From Rhodococcus sp. BP22 (lineage in GTDB: Bacteria > Actinomycetota > Actinomycetes > Mycobacteriales > Mycobacteriaceae): a stretch of 64,000 bases of DNA. The translations under genes and the position numbers were made by a program. The stretch lies in assembly GCF_014281965.1 (NCBI RefSeq), contig NZ_JACFTB010000008.1, positions 124,001-188,000 of the forward strand, read 5' to 3'. The stretch's first letter is position 1. Each line of letters opens with the position of its first letter. Below the pieces are notes generated by a model. It had not been told where the DNA came from and made no database searches. It worked only from the letters and a program-made list of their open reading frames with translations. Below are positions 11,647 to 24,253 of this stretch, piece by piece.

Positions 11647-12005
11647 CGACGACTCCGCGAAGCAACTACAGCCACATCGTCGAAGGCGAGTGGGATCGGC
11701 GCGGACGGTTTGTGCAACACCACCTCGACTGCATCGACGCGCGTGTCCGCCATGACTCCGTCGGCGATTTCGGCTGCGACGGTTTCGATGAGGTCTCGCG
11801 ACGGACCTGCGATGATCGCCGCTGCCGCTTCCGCAAGCTCGCCATAGTGCAGCGTGTTCACCAGATCGTCCGTCGCGGCAGCAGGGCGCAAATCCATCCA
11901 GACGGTGATGTCGACGACGAAGTCCTGACCGTCACGTTTCTCGAAGTCGAAGACTCCGTGGTTGCCGCGAATCTTCAACCCGCGCAACTCGATTCGATCA
12001 CTCAT
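11643..12005 (-). CDS. folB: Dihydroneopterin aldolase
   Basis: Converts dihydroneopterin to hydroxymethyl-dihydropterin and glycolaldehyde. It is 120 residues from [19 protein letters not shown]. Active-site features are the GNHGV segment, the Glu in LHYGELAE, and [19 protein letters not shown] with the conserved Lys. The start at 12005 overlaps the folP stop as ATGA. Confidence 0.96.
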   Translation of the reverse strand: MSDRIELRGLKIRGNHGVFDFEKRDGQDFVVDITVWMDLRPAAATDDLVNTLHYGELAEAAAAIIAGPSRDLIETVAAEIADGVMADTRVDAVEVVLHKPSAPIPLAFDDVAVVASRSRR

Positions 12006-12856
12006 TTTGCCAGCCCCTGCCATGCTTTCACCACTGCTACCGCGTCCGATGAGGCCTGGGCGTCGTGGACGCGAACACCCCATGCTCCTCTCGCGACCGC
12101 AAGCGCGGACACGACCGCGGTTGCGACCTCACGTCCGTCGGGCGGTCTCGGTTCACCGTCGGATTCGAGAAGTGTGCCGAGAAAACGTTTACGCGACGCG
12201 CCGATCAGAATCGGCATGCCGAGTTCGACGAACGCCGGTAGCGCTCGCAGCAGTTCCCAGTTGTGCTGGGCGTTCTTCGCGAAACCGAGACCTGGATCGA
12301 GGATGATGGCAGCCGGATCCACTCCAGCCGCTACGGCACGGTCGACTTGCTCGAGCAGTTCCCGTCGAACATCGGCGACGACATCGTCGTAATGCGCGAC
12401 TGCGCCACTGTCGTAATGTGAGCCAGCGCCCTTGGGGAGGTAATCGGCGGCCGAGCGCCAATGCATGAGGATCCACGGCAGACCGGCATCGGCGACCACC
12501 GACGCCATCGCAGGATCTGCGCGGCCACCGGAGACATCGTTGATGATCGATACCCCTGCTTCGATGGCCGCCGCCGCTACCGATGCCCGCATGGTGTCGA
12601 CGCTGGTGGCGATGCCGCGCGCCGACAGCTCTGCGATGACGGGCACAACTCGGCGCGCCTCGACGGCAGGGTCGATCCGATCGGCACCCGGACGCGTGGA
12701 TTCACCGCCGACGTCGACGATGTCGACACCTGTGCGGTGCAGTTTCGTTCCGTGTGCAACTGCTGCGTCGACGTTCAGGTATCGCCCCCCGTCGGAGAAC
12801 GAGTCGGCGGTCACGTTGAGGACACCCATGACGACGGGCGCGACGGGCAAGGTCAT
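12002..12856 (-). CDS. folP: Dihydropteroate synthase
   Basis: Joins pterin pyrophosphate to p-aminobenzoate; the sulfonamide target. It is 284 residues from [32 protein letters not shown] is the first DHPS signature, [15 protein letters not shown] the second, and [11 protein letters not shown] and [10 protein letters not shown] follow. The start overlaps the folE stop as ATGA. Confidence 0.97.
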   Translation of the reverse strand: MTLPVAPVVMGVLNVTADSFSDGGRYLNVDAAVAHGTKLHRTGVDIVDVGGESTRPGADRIDPAVEARRVVPVIAELSARGIATSVDTMRASVAAAAIEAGVSIINDVSGGRADPAMASVVADAGLPWILMHWRSAADYLPKGAGSHYDSGAVAHYDDVVADVRRELLEQVDRAVAAGVDPAAIILDPGLGFAKNAQHNWELLRALPAFVELGMPILIGASRKRFLGTLLESDGEPRPPDGREVATAVVSALAVARGAWGVRVHDAQASSDAVAVVKAWQGLAK

Positions 12857-13491
12857 TTGCGCAGGATGAGATCCAACGCTTCGGACCGAGACGCGGCAGA
12901 AGATTGGAACAAGCCCCGCACAGCCGACGTTGTCGTACTCGCTCCGGGCTTGCGGATGCCACGCATCGCCATGCACAGGTGCTCTGCCTCGATGACGACG
13001 ATCGCGCCGCGTGGGCTCAGCTTGCGCATCACTGCGTCGGCAACCTGACTGGTCAGACGTTCCTGAACCTGTGGCCGTTTGGCATAGAGGTCTACCACTC
13101 GTGCCAGCTTCGAGAGGCCTGTCACCTTGCCGTTGCTACCGGGGATGTACCCGACGTGCGCGACTCCATGGAACGAGACGAGATGATGCTCGCAGGTGGA
13201 GAACATGGGGATGTCGCGGACGAGAACCAATTCCTGGTGGCCTTCGTCGAACGTGGTGTTCAGTACATCGTCCGGGTCGGTGTAGAGGCCCCCGAAGATC
13301 TCCTTGTACGCGCGTGCGACGCGGGCGGGGGTCTCGAGCAGCCCCGGCCGATCCGGGTCTTCTCCGACTGCAATGAGCAGTTCGCGCACTGCGGCCTCCG
13401 CGCGCGGTTGATCGAACGCGTTTCCGGTTGCCACTGCGACGAACTCGTCGCCGGGTATTACCCCGTCTTGGTCGATCTGCCTGACTGACAC
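12853..13491 (-). CDS. folE: GTP cyclohydrolase I
   Basis: Opens folate synthesis by converting GTP to dihydroneopterin triphosphate. In 212 residues the zinc ligands are visible in [13 protein letters not shown] and in [29 protein letters not shown] is the substrate loop. It lies 83 nt after ftsH on the same strand, the standard actinobacterial order. Confidence 0.97.
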   Translation of the reverse strand: MSVRQIDQDGVIPGDEFVAVATGNAFDQPRAEAAVRELLIAVGEDPDRPGLLETPARVARAYKEIFGGLYTDPDDVLNTTFDEGHQELVLVRDIPMFSTCEHHLVSFHGVAHVGYIPGSNGKVTGLSKLARVVDLYAKRPQVQERLTSQVADAVMRKLSPRGAIVVIEAEHLCMAMRGIRKPGASTTTSAVRGLFQSSAASRSEALDLILRK

Positions 13492-13574
13492 TGAGCTTGT
13501 ACCTCCGGTTGCGGGGCGCCGATGCCCCGAGGTTTGACAGTCAGCCTATCCGGCCGCACCTCGGGCCGACCGAA

Positions 13575-16256
<2,682 letters not shown>

Positions 16257-16514
16257 ACAGCTTCAGCCGAGACGGCCTCGTCCTTTCCAGTCTTCTCCAG
16301 TACGCAGACTCCGGCCGCGCACCGGATGATCCAGGTTACCGCGAACGGCAACCGACTGCCCCAGGTGCATCACGTGCACAAACGGGCCGGCAACACTGCT
16401 GCATTGCACAACGCATCTCCCCCTTCAACGTCTCCCCTGCCCCACAGGTTCCCCACCACAGTCTTGTTGTCCGGACCTACCGCTTTCGGCAGAGGACAAC
16501 GACGCTGGAGGGTC

Positions 16515-16520
16515 TATCCT
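16515..16520 (+). promoter_or_regulatory. -10 box for a leaderless kinase transcript
   Basis: TATCCT lies exactly 6 nt before GTG at 16527, the geometry of leaderless actinobacterial genes. It supports that GTG over the earlier ATG at 16326 and the later ATG at 16590. No clear -35 is seen. Confidence 0.45.
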
Positions 16521-16526
16521 GTCAAA

Positions 16527-18896
16527 GTGCAGCCGGGCTCGGACAGAGTCACCCTGAATTCGGATGGTGTCACAACCTATCCGGACGGCATGGCAGTGCC
16601 AGAGCACGCCGACGCGGCAGCTGAGCTGCTGAGATCTGCATGGCGGACGAGTACCTCGACGGCTGATCCACGGGCGCCCGACCTTGCCGAATTCCTACCC
16701 GATTCGACAACTCTGCGGCATCGGTGGCTCGTAGCGCTCATCTCGGTCGACCTCCAGGAGCGCTGGTTACGTGCGCACTCACCCAAGCGACTGCGGGACT
16801 ACTGCACGGAATTCGACCTCGCCGAGGCTCTGCTCCCGGTGGGATTGATCTACGAGGAATTCTGCGTGCGGCGTCAGAGCGGGGACTCGGTATCGCCGTC
16901 CCACTACGTCGCGGAGTATCCGGTGCAGGCCGCGGCGCTGGCCGAACTGCTCAACGTCGTACCAGGGGAAACCACCGAGCTTTCCTCGACCGAGCCGGAG
17001 TCGGAGCTCGATACCACCCAGGTGGAACCCACGACCGTCGACATGACGGGAACCGCATCCGCCGGACTGGAATGGACCCGCCCCGGATCCCAGGACGAAC
17101 TCGAGGACCTCGACGTCGGCGATCGGTTGGACGATTTCGACTTGCTGATGGGCCTCGGCCGTGGCGCTTTTGCACGGGTGTTCCTGTCCAGGCAGCGCTC
17201 GATGCAACGAATCGTGGCGGTGAAGATTTCCGAGGACCGAGGGACCGAACCGCAGACTTTGGCACAGCTCGACCACGACTACATCGTTCGGGTGTTCGAT
17301 CAACGTGTCCTCCGGGACCGCGGGCTGCGACTGCTGTACATGCAGTACGTGCCTGGAGGCACGCTGCTCAATGTGCTCGGAAGGGTACGGGCGAATCGAG
17401 AAGTCGACCGCGACGGACAACTACTTCTCGACAGCGTCGACGCCTCGCTCGCCGACAAAGGCGGCCTTCGCCCCACCGACTCGACTGTGCGCGAACAGAT
17501 TTCGTCCCTGTCATGGCCGGAGACGGTGGCGTGGATCGGCCGTCGACTCGCGGATGCACTGCATTACGCAGGCGAACGCGGTGTGTTGCATCGCGATATC
17601 AAGCCGGCAAATGTGTTGTTGACTGCCGAGGGCGTCCCCAAACTGGCCGACTTCAACATCAGCTTCAGCGGCGCCGTGGCAGGGGACAGCCCAGTCGCCT
17701 ATTTCGGTGGATCGCTGAGCTACATGTCGCCGGAACAATTGGAGGCCTGCCATCCCGGCAGGCCAGGGCGCGCCGAAGATCTCGACACACGCAGCGATCT
17801 GTATTCGCTCGCGGTCGTGCTGTGGGAACTGTTGACCGGCCACAAGCCGTTCCCCGACCCCGACGACTCCGCGGCGGGTGACCGTACGACTATCGACGGC
17901 CTGCTCGGGGCGCGCCGGGGCGGAGTCGGCGCGCAGGCACTGTCCGAACTGCCAGAAAACTGTCCCGCGACGCTGCGACGCATCCTCGTCAAATGCCTCT
18001 CACCCGACCGGGACGATCGCTGGGCCACCGGCCAGGAAATGGCTCAACAATTCGACCTGTGCCTCGACGCACGCGCACGTAATTTGGTCGACCCACCGCC
18101 CACCAGCGCCCGCCTGAGACTTCGGCCCTACACGGTTCCCATCATGACCCTCGCAATCGGCGTTCCCAATGCCGTCGCTGCGGTCTACAACTATCAGCAC
18201 AACAAGGCACTGATCATCAGCGACCTCGCCCCGGCAGCGCAGGAGAGATTCGGGATCGTCGCGACGGCCATCAACGGCCTGGTCTGGCCCCTGGGATTGG
18301 TGTTGATTCTCTGGTTCTGCCGTCGAGTTCTCGCAGTTCCGCATGCATTGCGGACCGGAAAAATTGTTCCGGAAGAGCGATTGGCCCAAGCAAGAGCAGA
18401 CACGCTCACGGTTGCGGGCCGAGTGGTCGCGGTATGCCTTGGGCTGTGGGTCGTCGCAGGTATCGCATTTCCGGTGTCCCTGCAGTTCGCCGCCGGTTCG
18501 GTGCCGACCGAAGCGTACGTGCACTTCATCGCATCGCTCGTAGTCTGCGGCGCGATGGCAACCGCCTACCCGTTCTTTCTGGTCTCGCTGTTCACCGTTC
18601 GATGCCTGTACCCGTCGCTGCTTCCCTACGGCCGTGCAGGGAGCGGAGACGCCTCACGACTGCACACGTTGCAGCGCCGTAGCGTCGGATTTTTGACCGT
18701 CGCCGCGTCGATTCCGCTGATCGCCGTGGGTGGCCTGACCTTCGTTCCTGCCTCGGACATCCCCAACATCATCGACGTCGTACGGGTCGTCTGCGTGGGC
18801 GGAATTTTGGCATTCGTCGCGTCGTACTCGATTTTCCGGCTGATCGAGGGCGATCTGAACGCGCTGCTGCGAGTCGTGTCCCGCCGGTCCCGCTAG
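16527..18896 (+). CDS. Membrane Ser/Thr protein kinase with a helical N-terminal domain and multi-span C-terminus
   Basis: A 789-residue eukaryote-type kinase. The first 135 residues include LVALISVDLQERWLRA and LIYEEFCVRRQSGDSVSPSH, a pattern I associate with leading domains of planctomycete kinases. The kinase domain (about 210-520) has the G-loop GLGRGAFARVF, VAVKIS, the catalytic HRDIKPANVLL and the ADFNIS metal site (DFN rather than DFG). About six hydrophobic spans follow from residue 535, with only a short tail. This is not the usual PknB layout of one span plus PASTA repeats. The start rests on a leaderless promoter; ATG at 16590 is the alternative. Confidence 0.85.
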   Translation: MQPGSDRVTLNSDGVTTYPDGMAVPEHADAAAELLRSAWRTSTSTADPRAPDLAEFLPDSTTLRHRWLVALISVDLQERWLRAHSPKRLRDYCTEFDLAEALLPVGLIYEEFCVRRQSGDSVSPSHYVAEYPVQAAALAELLNVVPGETTELSSTEPESELDTTQVEPTTVDMTGTASAGLEWTRPGSQDELEDLDVGDRLDDFDLLMGLGRGAFARVFLSRQRSMQRIVAVKISEDRGTEPQTLAQLDHDYIVRVFDQRVLRDRGLRLLYMQYVPGGTLLNVLGRVRANREVDRDGQLLLDSVDASLADKGGLRPTDSTVREQISSLSWPETVAWIGRRLADALHYAGERGVLHRDIKPANVLLTAEGVPKLADFNISFSGAVAGDSPVAYFGGSLSYMSPEQLEACHPGRPGRAEDLDTRSDLYSLAVVLWELLTGHKPFPDPDDSAAGDRTTIDGLLGARRGGVGAQALSELPENCPATLRRILVKCLSPDRDDRWATGQEMAQQFDLCLDARARNLVDPPPTSARLRLRPYTVPIMTLAIGVPNAVAAVYNYQHNKALIISDLAPAAQERFGIVATAINGLVWPLGLVLILWFCRRVLAVPHALRTGKIVPEERLAQARADTLTVAGRVVAVCLGLWVVAGIAFPVSLQFAAGSVPTEAYVHFIASLVVCGAMATAYPFFLVSLFTVRCLYPSLLPYGRAGSGDASRLHTLQRRSVGFLTVAASIPLIAVGGLTFVPASDIPNIIDVVRVVCVGGILAFVASYSIFRLIEGDLNALLRVVSRRSR

Positions 18897-18903
18897 GCCG
18901 GTT

Positions 18904-19458
18904 TCAGCCGCCGTACACCTTCGGGTGAAGAGTTCCGATGTACGGCAGATCGCGGTATCGCTCGTTGTAGTCGAGTCCGTATCCGACGACGAATTCGTTG
19001 GGAATGTCGAAACCCACGTTCGCGACCTCGATGTCCACCTTGATTGCGTCGGGCTTGCGAAGCAGTGTCACCACCGACAACGAGGCCGGGTTACGAGTGG
19101 CGAGGTTGCGCATGAGCCAAGACAGCGTCAGACCCGAATCGATGATGTCCTCGACGATGAGTACGTGACGGCCGCTGATGTCGCGGTCGAGGTCCTTGAG
19201 AATCCGAACCACTCCGGAAGAGGACGTGGACGAGCCGTACGAGCTGACCGCCATGAACTCGAGCTGAGTCGGAATCGGGAGCGCGCGAGCAAAATCCGTC
19301 ATGAACATCACGGCACCCTTGAGGACACCGACCAGGAGAAGATCACCTTCTGGCGCGCCCTCCGGATAGCGCTCGGCAATCTCGTTGGCAAGCTCGATCG
19401 TACGAGTCTTGATCTGCTCCTCGGAGATGAGAATCGATTCGATATCGCCCTCGTACAC
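18904..19458 (-). CDS. hpt: Hypoxanthine phosphoribosyltransferase
   Basis: Salvages hypoxanthine and guanine to IMP and GMP. The 184 residues from GTG at 19458 start [16 protein letters not shown]; a ribosome-binding site GAAGGGAA precedes this GTG, making it better than the TTG at 19473. [17 protein letters not shown] is the PRPP-binding loop, and [17 protein letters not shown] closes the active site. It lies tail to tail with the kinase gene (7 nt apart) and 62 nt after tilS. Confidence 0.95.
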   Translation of the reverse strand: MYEGDIESILISEEQIKTRTIELANEIAERYPEGAPEGDLLLVGVLKGAVMFMTDFARALPIPTQLEFMAVSSYGSSTSSSGVVRILKDLDRDISGRHVLIVEDIIDSGLTLSWLMRNLATRNPASLSVVTLLRKPDAIKVDIEVANVGFDIPNEFVVGYGLDYNERYRDLPYIGTLHPKVYGG

Positions 19459-19520
19459 GGCGCTTCCCTTCAATTGTTTCTCGTACCTTCACAACTGTTG
19501 CGGATTCAAGCACCGCCGTT

Positions 19521-20504
19521 TCACAGGCTCCACTCTTGCTCGAGCACCAGACTGCCACGTCGACGCGCGACCACCAACCTGGCGTCGGACGCTCCCGAAC
19601 GGACGGCAACCCCGCCCTGCCCACGCCAATGTCCGACGAGATCGTCGATCAGCCGTAACTGCTTGTCCGACAGCGCCTTCACACCACTCCGCAGCAACCA
19701 CAATCGCAACGCCCGACGACGCAGCGCAGCGGGGACCGACGTGAGGGTCGTCACGTCCACTTCGGGTTCGGCAAAGTTCTCCCGTACCAGGGTCTCGGCC
19801 ATGGCGTCGAGAACCATGAGGTCTTCACGAAGTTGCGTAGCCGTGCGAGCAAGAGCCGCTGCGACGCCACCACCGAGCGCATCTTCGAGCAGCGGCAGAA
19901 TCTCGTGTCGAAGCCGGACGCGAGTGAAATCGGTGTCGGTGTTGTGCGGATCCTCGAACGGCGTCAACCCCAACTCGGTGCACGCTTGCCGGGTCACTGC
20001 TCGCCGAACCCCCAGAAGTGGTCGGCCCCACGGCCCATCGATCGCGGACATACCGGCGATCGATCGCGGCCCGGAGCCCCGCGAGAGTCCGAGCAGAACG
20101 GTCTCCGCTTGATCGTCGAGAGTGTGAGCGAGGAGGACCGTGGCGTCGCCTCGGTGGCGGTCCAATGCCTCGTATCGCGCGCGACGGGCCGCGGCCTCCA
20201 TTCCACCCGAGCCGCCCACGGTCACCGTCAGCACCGACGCGTCCACGCACCCCAGCTGCAGTGCCGTCGCTGCGGCCGTTGCTGCCACCGTGGCCGAGCC
20301 CTGTTGTAGCCCGTGGTCGACGACGAGTGCTCGGACGTCCGGGGCCTCCGCGGCCACTGCAGCGGTCAGTGCAAGCGAATCGGCACCGCCGGACAGTGCG
20401 AGGACCACTGGGCCCGGGCTCGACGCGAGCCACCGCCGAACTGCCTGCCGCAGCTCGAGGATTGCAGGCTTCTCCGGCAGCGCCACCCCGGTACGCCGCG
20501 TCAT
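19521..20504 (-). CDS. tilS: tRNA(Ile)-lysidine synthetase
   Basis: Modifies the wobble C of the CAU-anticodon tRNA-Ile to lysidine. It is 327 residues from MTRRTGVALPEKP; the start overlaps the upstream metalloprotease stop as ATGA. LALSGGADSLALTAAV is the PP-loop, and the HTLDDQAETVLLGLSRGSG segment matches TilS. It sits beside hpt, as in most actinobacteria. Confidence 0.95.
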   Translation of the reverse strand: MTRRTGVALPEKPAILELRQAVRRWLASSPGPVVLALSGGADSLALTAAVAAEAPDVRALVVDHGLQQGSATVAATAAATALQLGCVDASVLTVTVGGSGGMEAAARRARYEALDRHRGDATVLLAHTLDDQAETVLLGLSRGSGPRSIAGMSAIDGPWGRPLLGVRRAVTRQACTELGLTPFEDPHNTDTDFTRVRLRHEILPLLEDALGGGVAAALARTATQLREDLMVLDAMAETLVRENFAEPEVDVTTLTSVPAALRRRALRLWLLRSGVKALSDKQLRLIDDLVGHWRGQGGVAVRSGASDARLVVARRRGSLVLEQEWSL

Positions 20505-21568
20505 CGAAGTACGCGGGCGATCCACCGGTCGGGGTCCTCGATCTCGTCGAGCAGCGGCAACGTGGCGGCGTCGGTCCAGATGATGTTGAACTGCTCCATG
20601 CCGACCCTGCCGACGACGTGGTCGACGAACGCTTTGCCTCGCACGTACTGCGCCATCTTCGCGTCCATCCCGAGCAGTGCTCTGATGACGCGCTGGAGTG
20701 GGTTCGTCTTTCGCCGACGCCTGCGCTCGAACGCCTGGCGGATCTGCAGGACCGAGGGCACCACTGCCGGCCCGACTGCGTCCATGACGTGATCGGCGTG
20801 ACCTTCGAGGAGCGTCCCGAGCACGAGGAGCCGATCGATCGCTTCCCGCTGGGCCGGGGCTTGCGTTGCGCGCAGCAGCCCGACGATGCCTGCGTCCTCG
20901 GCTTTGTTCGACTGCTTACGGTTCTTCAGCGCGCTCGTCAACCTCGTGGCGAACTCACCGATCGGTTCGTCGACACCACCGGACAACAGTGCGACGGAAC
21001 TGCGCATGTAGTCGCCCAACCACGGTGCCGAGGAGAACTGAACTCGATGTGTCACCTCGTGCAGGCATACCCACAGCCGGAAGTCGCTGGGCGGCACTCG
21101 CAACGCCCGCTCGACGGCGACGACATTCGGTGCGACGAGCAGAAGCGTCCCGTGCTCACCGGTGAACGGGTCGTACTGACCGAGAATCGCGCTGGACAGG
21201 AACGCGAGCATCGCGCCTGCTTGCAGACCCGCGGGTTTACCGCCGAGCAGGCCGGACGGAGGTTCTGCATCGGCGTCGCCGGTCAGGTGTTTCATCGATG
21301 CCGATGCTGCGTCGATCCACCCTGCCCGATCGACGACAAGTGCCTGCGGTACCGGAAGTCCGTCGGCGAGACCGGTCGTTTCACGTACCGGTCCTTCGGC
21401 ACGCACCGAGGCCTCCGACAACTCGGCGACGACCGCTTCAGCGGTGTATCGGGAGATCGACGGTTCTTTCGGAGCCAATTTGGCACCGGTCTTCGCCGCC
21501 AGCGCCCAATCGACGGACCCACGAAAGCCTGCTGCGTTGTCTTCGGTGTCCGCTGCGTCGTTCGTCAT
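20501..21568 (-). CDS. Zinc-dependent metallohydrolase, DUF2342 family
   Basis: A 355-residue homologue of the conserved actinobacterial protein between dacB and tilS (Rv3626c position), annotated elsewhere as a zinc-dependent metalloprotease or F420-associated protein. LWVCLHEVTHRVQFSSAPWL contains a HEVTH (HExxH) zinc site near 220. GHADHVMDAVGP near 280 may supply the third ligand. The start at MTNDAADTED overlaps the dacB stop as ATGA. The substrate is unknown. Confidence 0.85.
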   Translation of the reverse strand: MTNDAADTEDNAAGFRGSVDWALAAKTGAKLAPKEPSISRYTAEAVVAELSEASVRAEGPVRETTGLADGLPVPQALVVDRAGWIDAASASMKHLTGDADAEPPSGLLGGKPAGLQAGAMLAFLSSAILGQYDPFTGEHGTLLLVAPNVVAVERALRVPPSDFRLWVCLHEVTHRVQFSSAPWLGDYMRSSVALLSGGVDEPIGEFATRLTSALKNRKQSNKAEDAGIVGLLRATQAPAQREAIDRLLVLGTLLEGHADHVMDAVGPAVVPSVLQIRQAFERRRRRKTNPLQRVIRALLGMDAKMAQYVRGKAFVDHVVGRVGMEQFNIIWTDAATLPLLDEIEDPDRWIARVLR

Positions 21569-22974
21569 CGGCAACCACACAGTCTGAGAGTAGCCGCCAC
21601 CGCGTCGAGCGCCGGTCTGCTGACTTCGGGTGGTCGGTCGTTGGACATCAACGCGAACGTCAACGTCCGGCCTTCCATGTCCACTACGTACCCGGCGAGA
21701 GCACTTGCGGCCGACAAGGTGCCGGTCTTGGCCCTGACCCAGCCTGCTCCGACGCGTTCGGCGCTGGCGTATCGATCCGACAGCGTTCCGGTGGACCCGG
21801 CGACAGGAAGGTAGTCGAGCATCGGGCGGAGTTCGGGTTTGCCCGATCCTGCGGCCGAAGTCAATATTTGATCGAGCAGTCTGGCCGGAATCACCCCGTC
21901 GACCGACAGTCCGCTCGAATCGTGCAGCTCGAGTCCGGACATGTCGTACCCGGCGGCGAACAGTGTCTGCTCGATCGAGTCCACCGCACCGGTGAAAGAA
22001 GCCTGCGCATTGGTCTCGATGGCGATCTCGCGCCCGATGGCTTCTGCGAGGACGTTGTCCGAACGGCCCATCATCTGACCGAGACGATCACGAAGAGGTG
22101 CAGATTGGACACTGGCCACCTGATCGGCACCGGGTGGCGCCGCACCGATCGACACCCGTGCCGGGTCGAGCCCCAGGCCCCGGGCCAGCGCGCGACCGGC
22201 ATCGAGAGCCGGTTCGACGCTTCGGGGCGACTCGTCTTCCAGCGGATCCGATCTGCCACCGTCGATCATGATCGGTTCGATAGGCGTGATGTAACCGGCC
22301 GCGATGTCAGGAGCAAACCATCCCTGTGCCATCGTCGGACCGCTGTAGATGGACGTGTCGACGACGATTCTGTCGACCGGCGTACCGGATTTGGATATCT
22401 GCTCCACCAGATCGTCTATACGCGCCGAGCCTGAGTAGAAGCTTTCGCTACCCAGGGGCCGAGCAGTGATCGTCGGATCGCCTGCGGCCACGATGACGAT
22501 CTCACCAGCGGATTGTCCCTTCACCACACGGGTCGTGACGCGATGTTCCGGTGACAGCGCGAGCATCGCCGCGCCTGCAGTCAAAACCTTGGTCGTCGAT
22601 GCGGGAGTCATCGGGGTGTCCGGGCCCGAGGACCACAGCACCTCCCCTGTGACGGCGTCGGCCACAGATCCGGTGAACGCGCCGAGATCAGGTGATGCGA
22701 CCACCGGCGCGAGCGCGGCCGCCATACCTGGGACGGAGGGTGCAGGTGACATGTCCGACATCGGCGCGATGGACGGTACGAGAGTTACCGGGTCCGGCTC
22801 GGGTGCGATCGACACCTCGGAGTTCGTCTCGGATCCGTGCGGGACGATGGCCGCAAGTGCTGTTCCGCCTGCCGCAACGACCGACACCGCAACGAGAATC
22901 AGAAGAATGCGGGTTCTTCGTCGCCGTCTTCCAGCGGTGGGACCGAGATTTCGCTTGGTCAACCTGGCCAACAT
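21565..22974 (-). CDS. dacB: D-alanyl-D-alanine carboxypeptidase/endopeptidase (PBP4 type)
   Basis: Exported peptidase acting on cell-wall peptides, peptidase family S13. The 469 residues start with a basic stretch and one membrane span (ILLILVAVSVVAAGGTALA) acting as signal anchor. PASTTKVLTAGAAM near 165 is the SxxK motif, GRSDNVLAEAIGREIA the SxN motif, and RAKTGTLSAASALAGYV the KTG motif. GGAGGA lies directly against the ATG, so TTG at 22971 or 22962 could be the true start. It diverges from ppa. Confidence 0.9.
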   Translation of the reverse strand: MLARLTKRNLGPTAGRRRRRTRILLILVAVSVVAAGGTALAAIVPHGSETNSEVSIAPEPDPVTLVPSIAPMSDMSPAPSVPGMAAALAPVVASPDLGAFTGSVADAVTGEVLWSSGPDTPMTPASTTKVLTAGAAMLALSPEHRVTTRVVKGQSAGEIVIVAAGDPTITARPLGSESFYSGSARIDDLVEQISKSGTPVDRIVVDTSIYSGPTMAQGWFAPDIAAGYITPIEPIMIDGGRSDPLEDESPRSVEPALDAGRALARGLGLDPARVSIGAAPPGADQVASVQSAPLRDRLGQMMGRSDNVLAEAIGREIAIETNAQASFTGAVDSIEQTLFAAGYDMSGLELHDSSGLSVDGVIPARLLDQILTSAAGSGKPELRPMLDYLPVAGSTGTLSDRYASAERVGAGWVRAKTGTLSAASALAGYVVDMEGRTLTFALMSNDRPPEVSRPALDAVAATLRLCGCR

Positions 22975-23106
22975 TCCTCCATCGGTGTGTACTTCTCCCC
23001 GTTGCCAGTTTCTCCAACAGTATCCTCGGGTCCGGTACGCTGACCCCGCCACCATCGTGCGTCACTCGAGACGCAAGACGAGAACAAAGAAGAGCGAGGG
23101 CAGCAC

Positions 23107-23598
23107 GTGTCGTTCGACGTCACCATCGAGATCCCCAAGGGTCAGCGAAACAAGTACGAAATCGACCACGTTTCCGGTCGAATTCGCCTCGACCGCTACC
23201 TGTACACGGCGATGGGTTACCCGGCCGACTACGGCTTCATCGAGAACACCCTCGGCGAGGACGGCGATCCACTCGATGCTTTCGTCCTTCTCCCGGAATC
23301 CGTTTTCCCCGGAGTCGTCGTCGAAGCCCGCCCAGTGGCAATGTTCAAGATGGTGGACGAGGCCGGCGGCGACGACAAGGTCCTCTGTGTGCCCGCAGGC
23401 GACTCACGCTGGGACCACATCCAGGACCTCAGTGATGTCTCGACATTCGAATTGGACGCGATCAAGCACTTCTTCGTCCACTACAAGGACCTCGAGCCGA
23501 ACAAGCACGTCACAGCAGCGGACTGGGTAGGCCGGGCCGAGGCTGAAGCCGAAATCGCTGCATCGTTCAAGCGCTTGGCAGACAATCCGGCGCACTGA
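23107..23598 (+). CDS. ppa: Inorganic pyrophosphatase
   Basis: Hydrolyses pyrophosphate. The 163 residues starting at GTG carry [24 protein letters not shown] and the [10 protein letters not shown] metal-binding aspartates of family I enzymes. It is divergent from dacB across a 132-nt promoter region and followed by a strong hairpin. Confidence 0.97.
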   Translation: MSFDVTIEIPKGQRNKYEIDHVSGRIRLDRYLYTAMGYPADYGFIENTLGEDGDPLDAFVLLPESVFPGVVVEARPVAMFKMVDEAGGDDKVLCVPAGDSRWDHIQDLSDVSTFELDAIKHFFVHYKDLEPNKHVTAADWVGRAEAEAEIAASFKRLADNPAH

Positions 23599-23631
23599 CA
23601 ACTTTTCGACACCGGCAGTTCCGCACTTCGT

Positions 23632-23669
23632 TACCCGCAGGGGGAGTGTTCACCCTTCCCCTGCGGGTA
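23632..23669 (+). terminator. ppa terminator hairpin
   Basis: TACCCGCAGGGG (23632-23643) pairs perfectly with CCCCTGCGGGTA (23658-23669), a 12-bp stem with a 14-nt loop, 34 nt after the ppa stop. There is no T-tract. Confidence 0.75.
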
Positions 23670-23712
23670 CGCAGCACATCATGGTTCGATCGACGCACTA
23701 GTGAGGAGATTT

Positions 23713-24186
23713 ATGAGCGAAAGCAATTCCGTCGATTCGTCGGCAGGAGATACGGGCGAGCGTCGTAAGAACAGGCAAGCGAGCTTCGTTTCCGATGCAG
23801 GACAATTTCCGGAGCTACCGGTGACGGTCGTTCTCGACCGAATCCCCGTACCGATTCTTGCCGTCGATCCCAGTGGCGCAATCGTGTTTGCGAACGAAGC
23901 CTTCGACGAACTCTTCGGCACCGAGGAATCGGCTCGTGCGGACTTTCATTTGCACGACATCTTTCCCGATCAGGCCCCCGAGGGCGTCAACGTCGCCGAT
24001 ATGTTCCTGACGACGGTTGCCACGCGAGCCGATTCGCTGTGGCGCATGACCGACAAGACCGGTGATGTGGTGCAGGTTCGCGCCAGCAAGTCGATCCTTC
24101 GCCGAGCCGAGGACACGGTCGTACTAGTTGCGCTGGAGGACTTCACCGATCAGCTCTGGAACGACCCCAAGAGCGCGCTGCGCTGA
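23713..24186 (+). CDS. PAS-domain protein
   Basis: A 157-residue soluble protein starting at MSESNSVDSS after GAGGAG. Residues about 35-145 form one PAS fold: LDRIPVPILAVDPSGAIVFANEAFDELFG, then a RMTDKTGDVVQVRASKSILR-type strand region. No kinase, cyclase or DNA-binding domain is attached, so it probably signals through a partner. Similar small PAS proteins occur in Rhodococcus. The ligand is unknown. Confidence 0.8.
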   Translation: MSESNSVDSSAGDTGERRKNRQASFVSDAGQFPELPVTVVLDRIPVPILAVDPSGAIVFANEAFDELFGTEESARADFHLHDIFPDQAPEGVNVADMFLTTVATRADSLWRMTDKTGDVVQVRASKSILRRAEDTVVLVALEDFTDQLWNDPKSALR

Positions 24187-24191
24187 CGCCG

Positions 24192-24240
24192 GGTCGTCAT
24201 GCCTCGCTCCGGGAAGCCGGAGGAGGAGACATGACCGACC
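24192..24240. terminator. Bidirectional hairpin between the convergent PAS and MarR genes
   Basis: An outer arm GGTCGTCAT (24192-24200) pairs with ATGACCGACC (24231-24240) with one bulge. Inside it is a second stem, CTCCGG-GAAG-CCGGAG at 24207-24222. It sits in the 67-nt gap between two convergent genes. Confidence 0.55.
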
Positions 24241-24253
24241 TGGGGTTCTGCCG

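Noticed and set aside
20018..21814. 598-codon plus-strand open frame opposite tilS, the metallohydrolase and dacB
   Set aside because: Spans three real minus-strand genes and their overlaps; arginine/proline-rich noise at its start.
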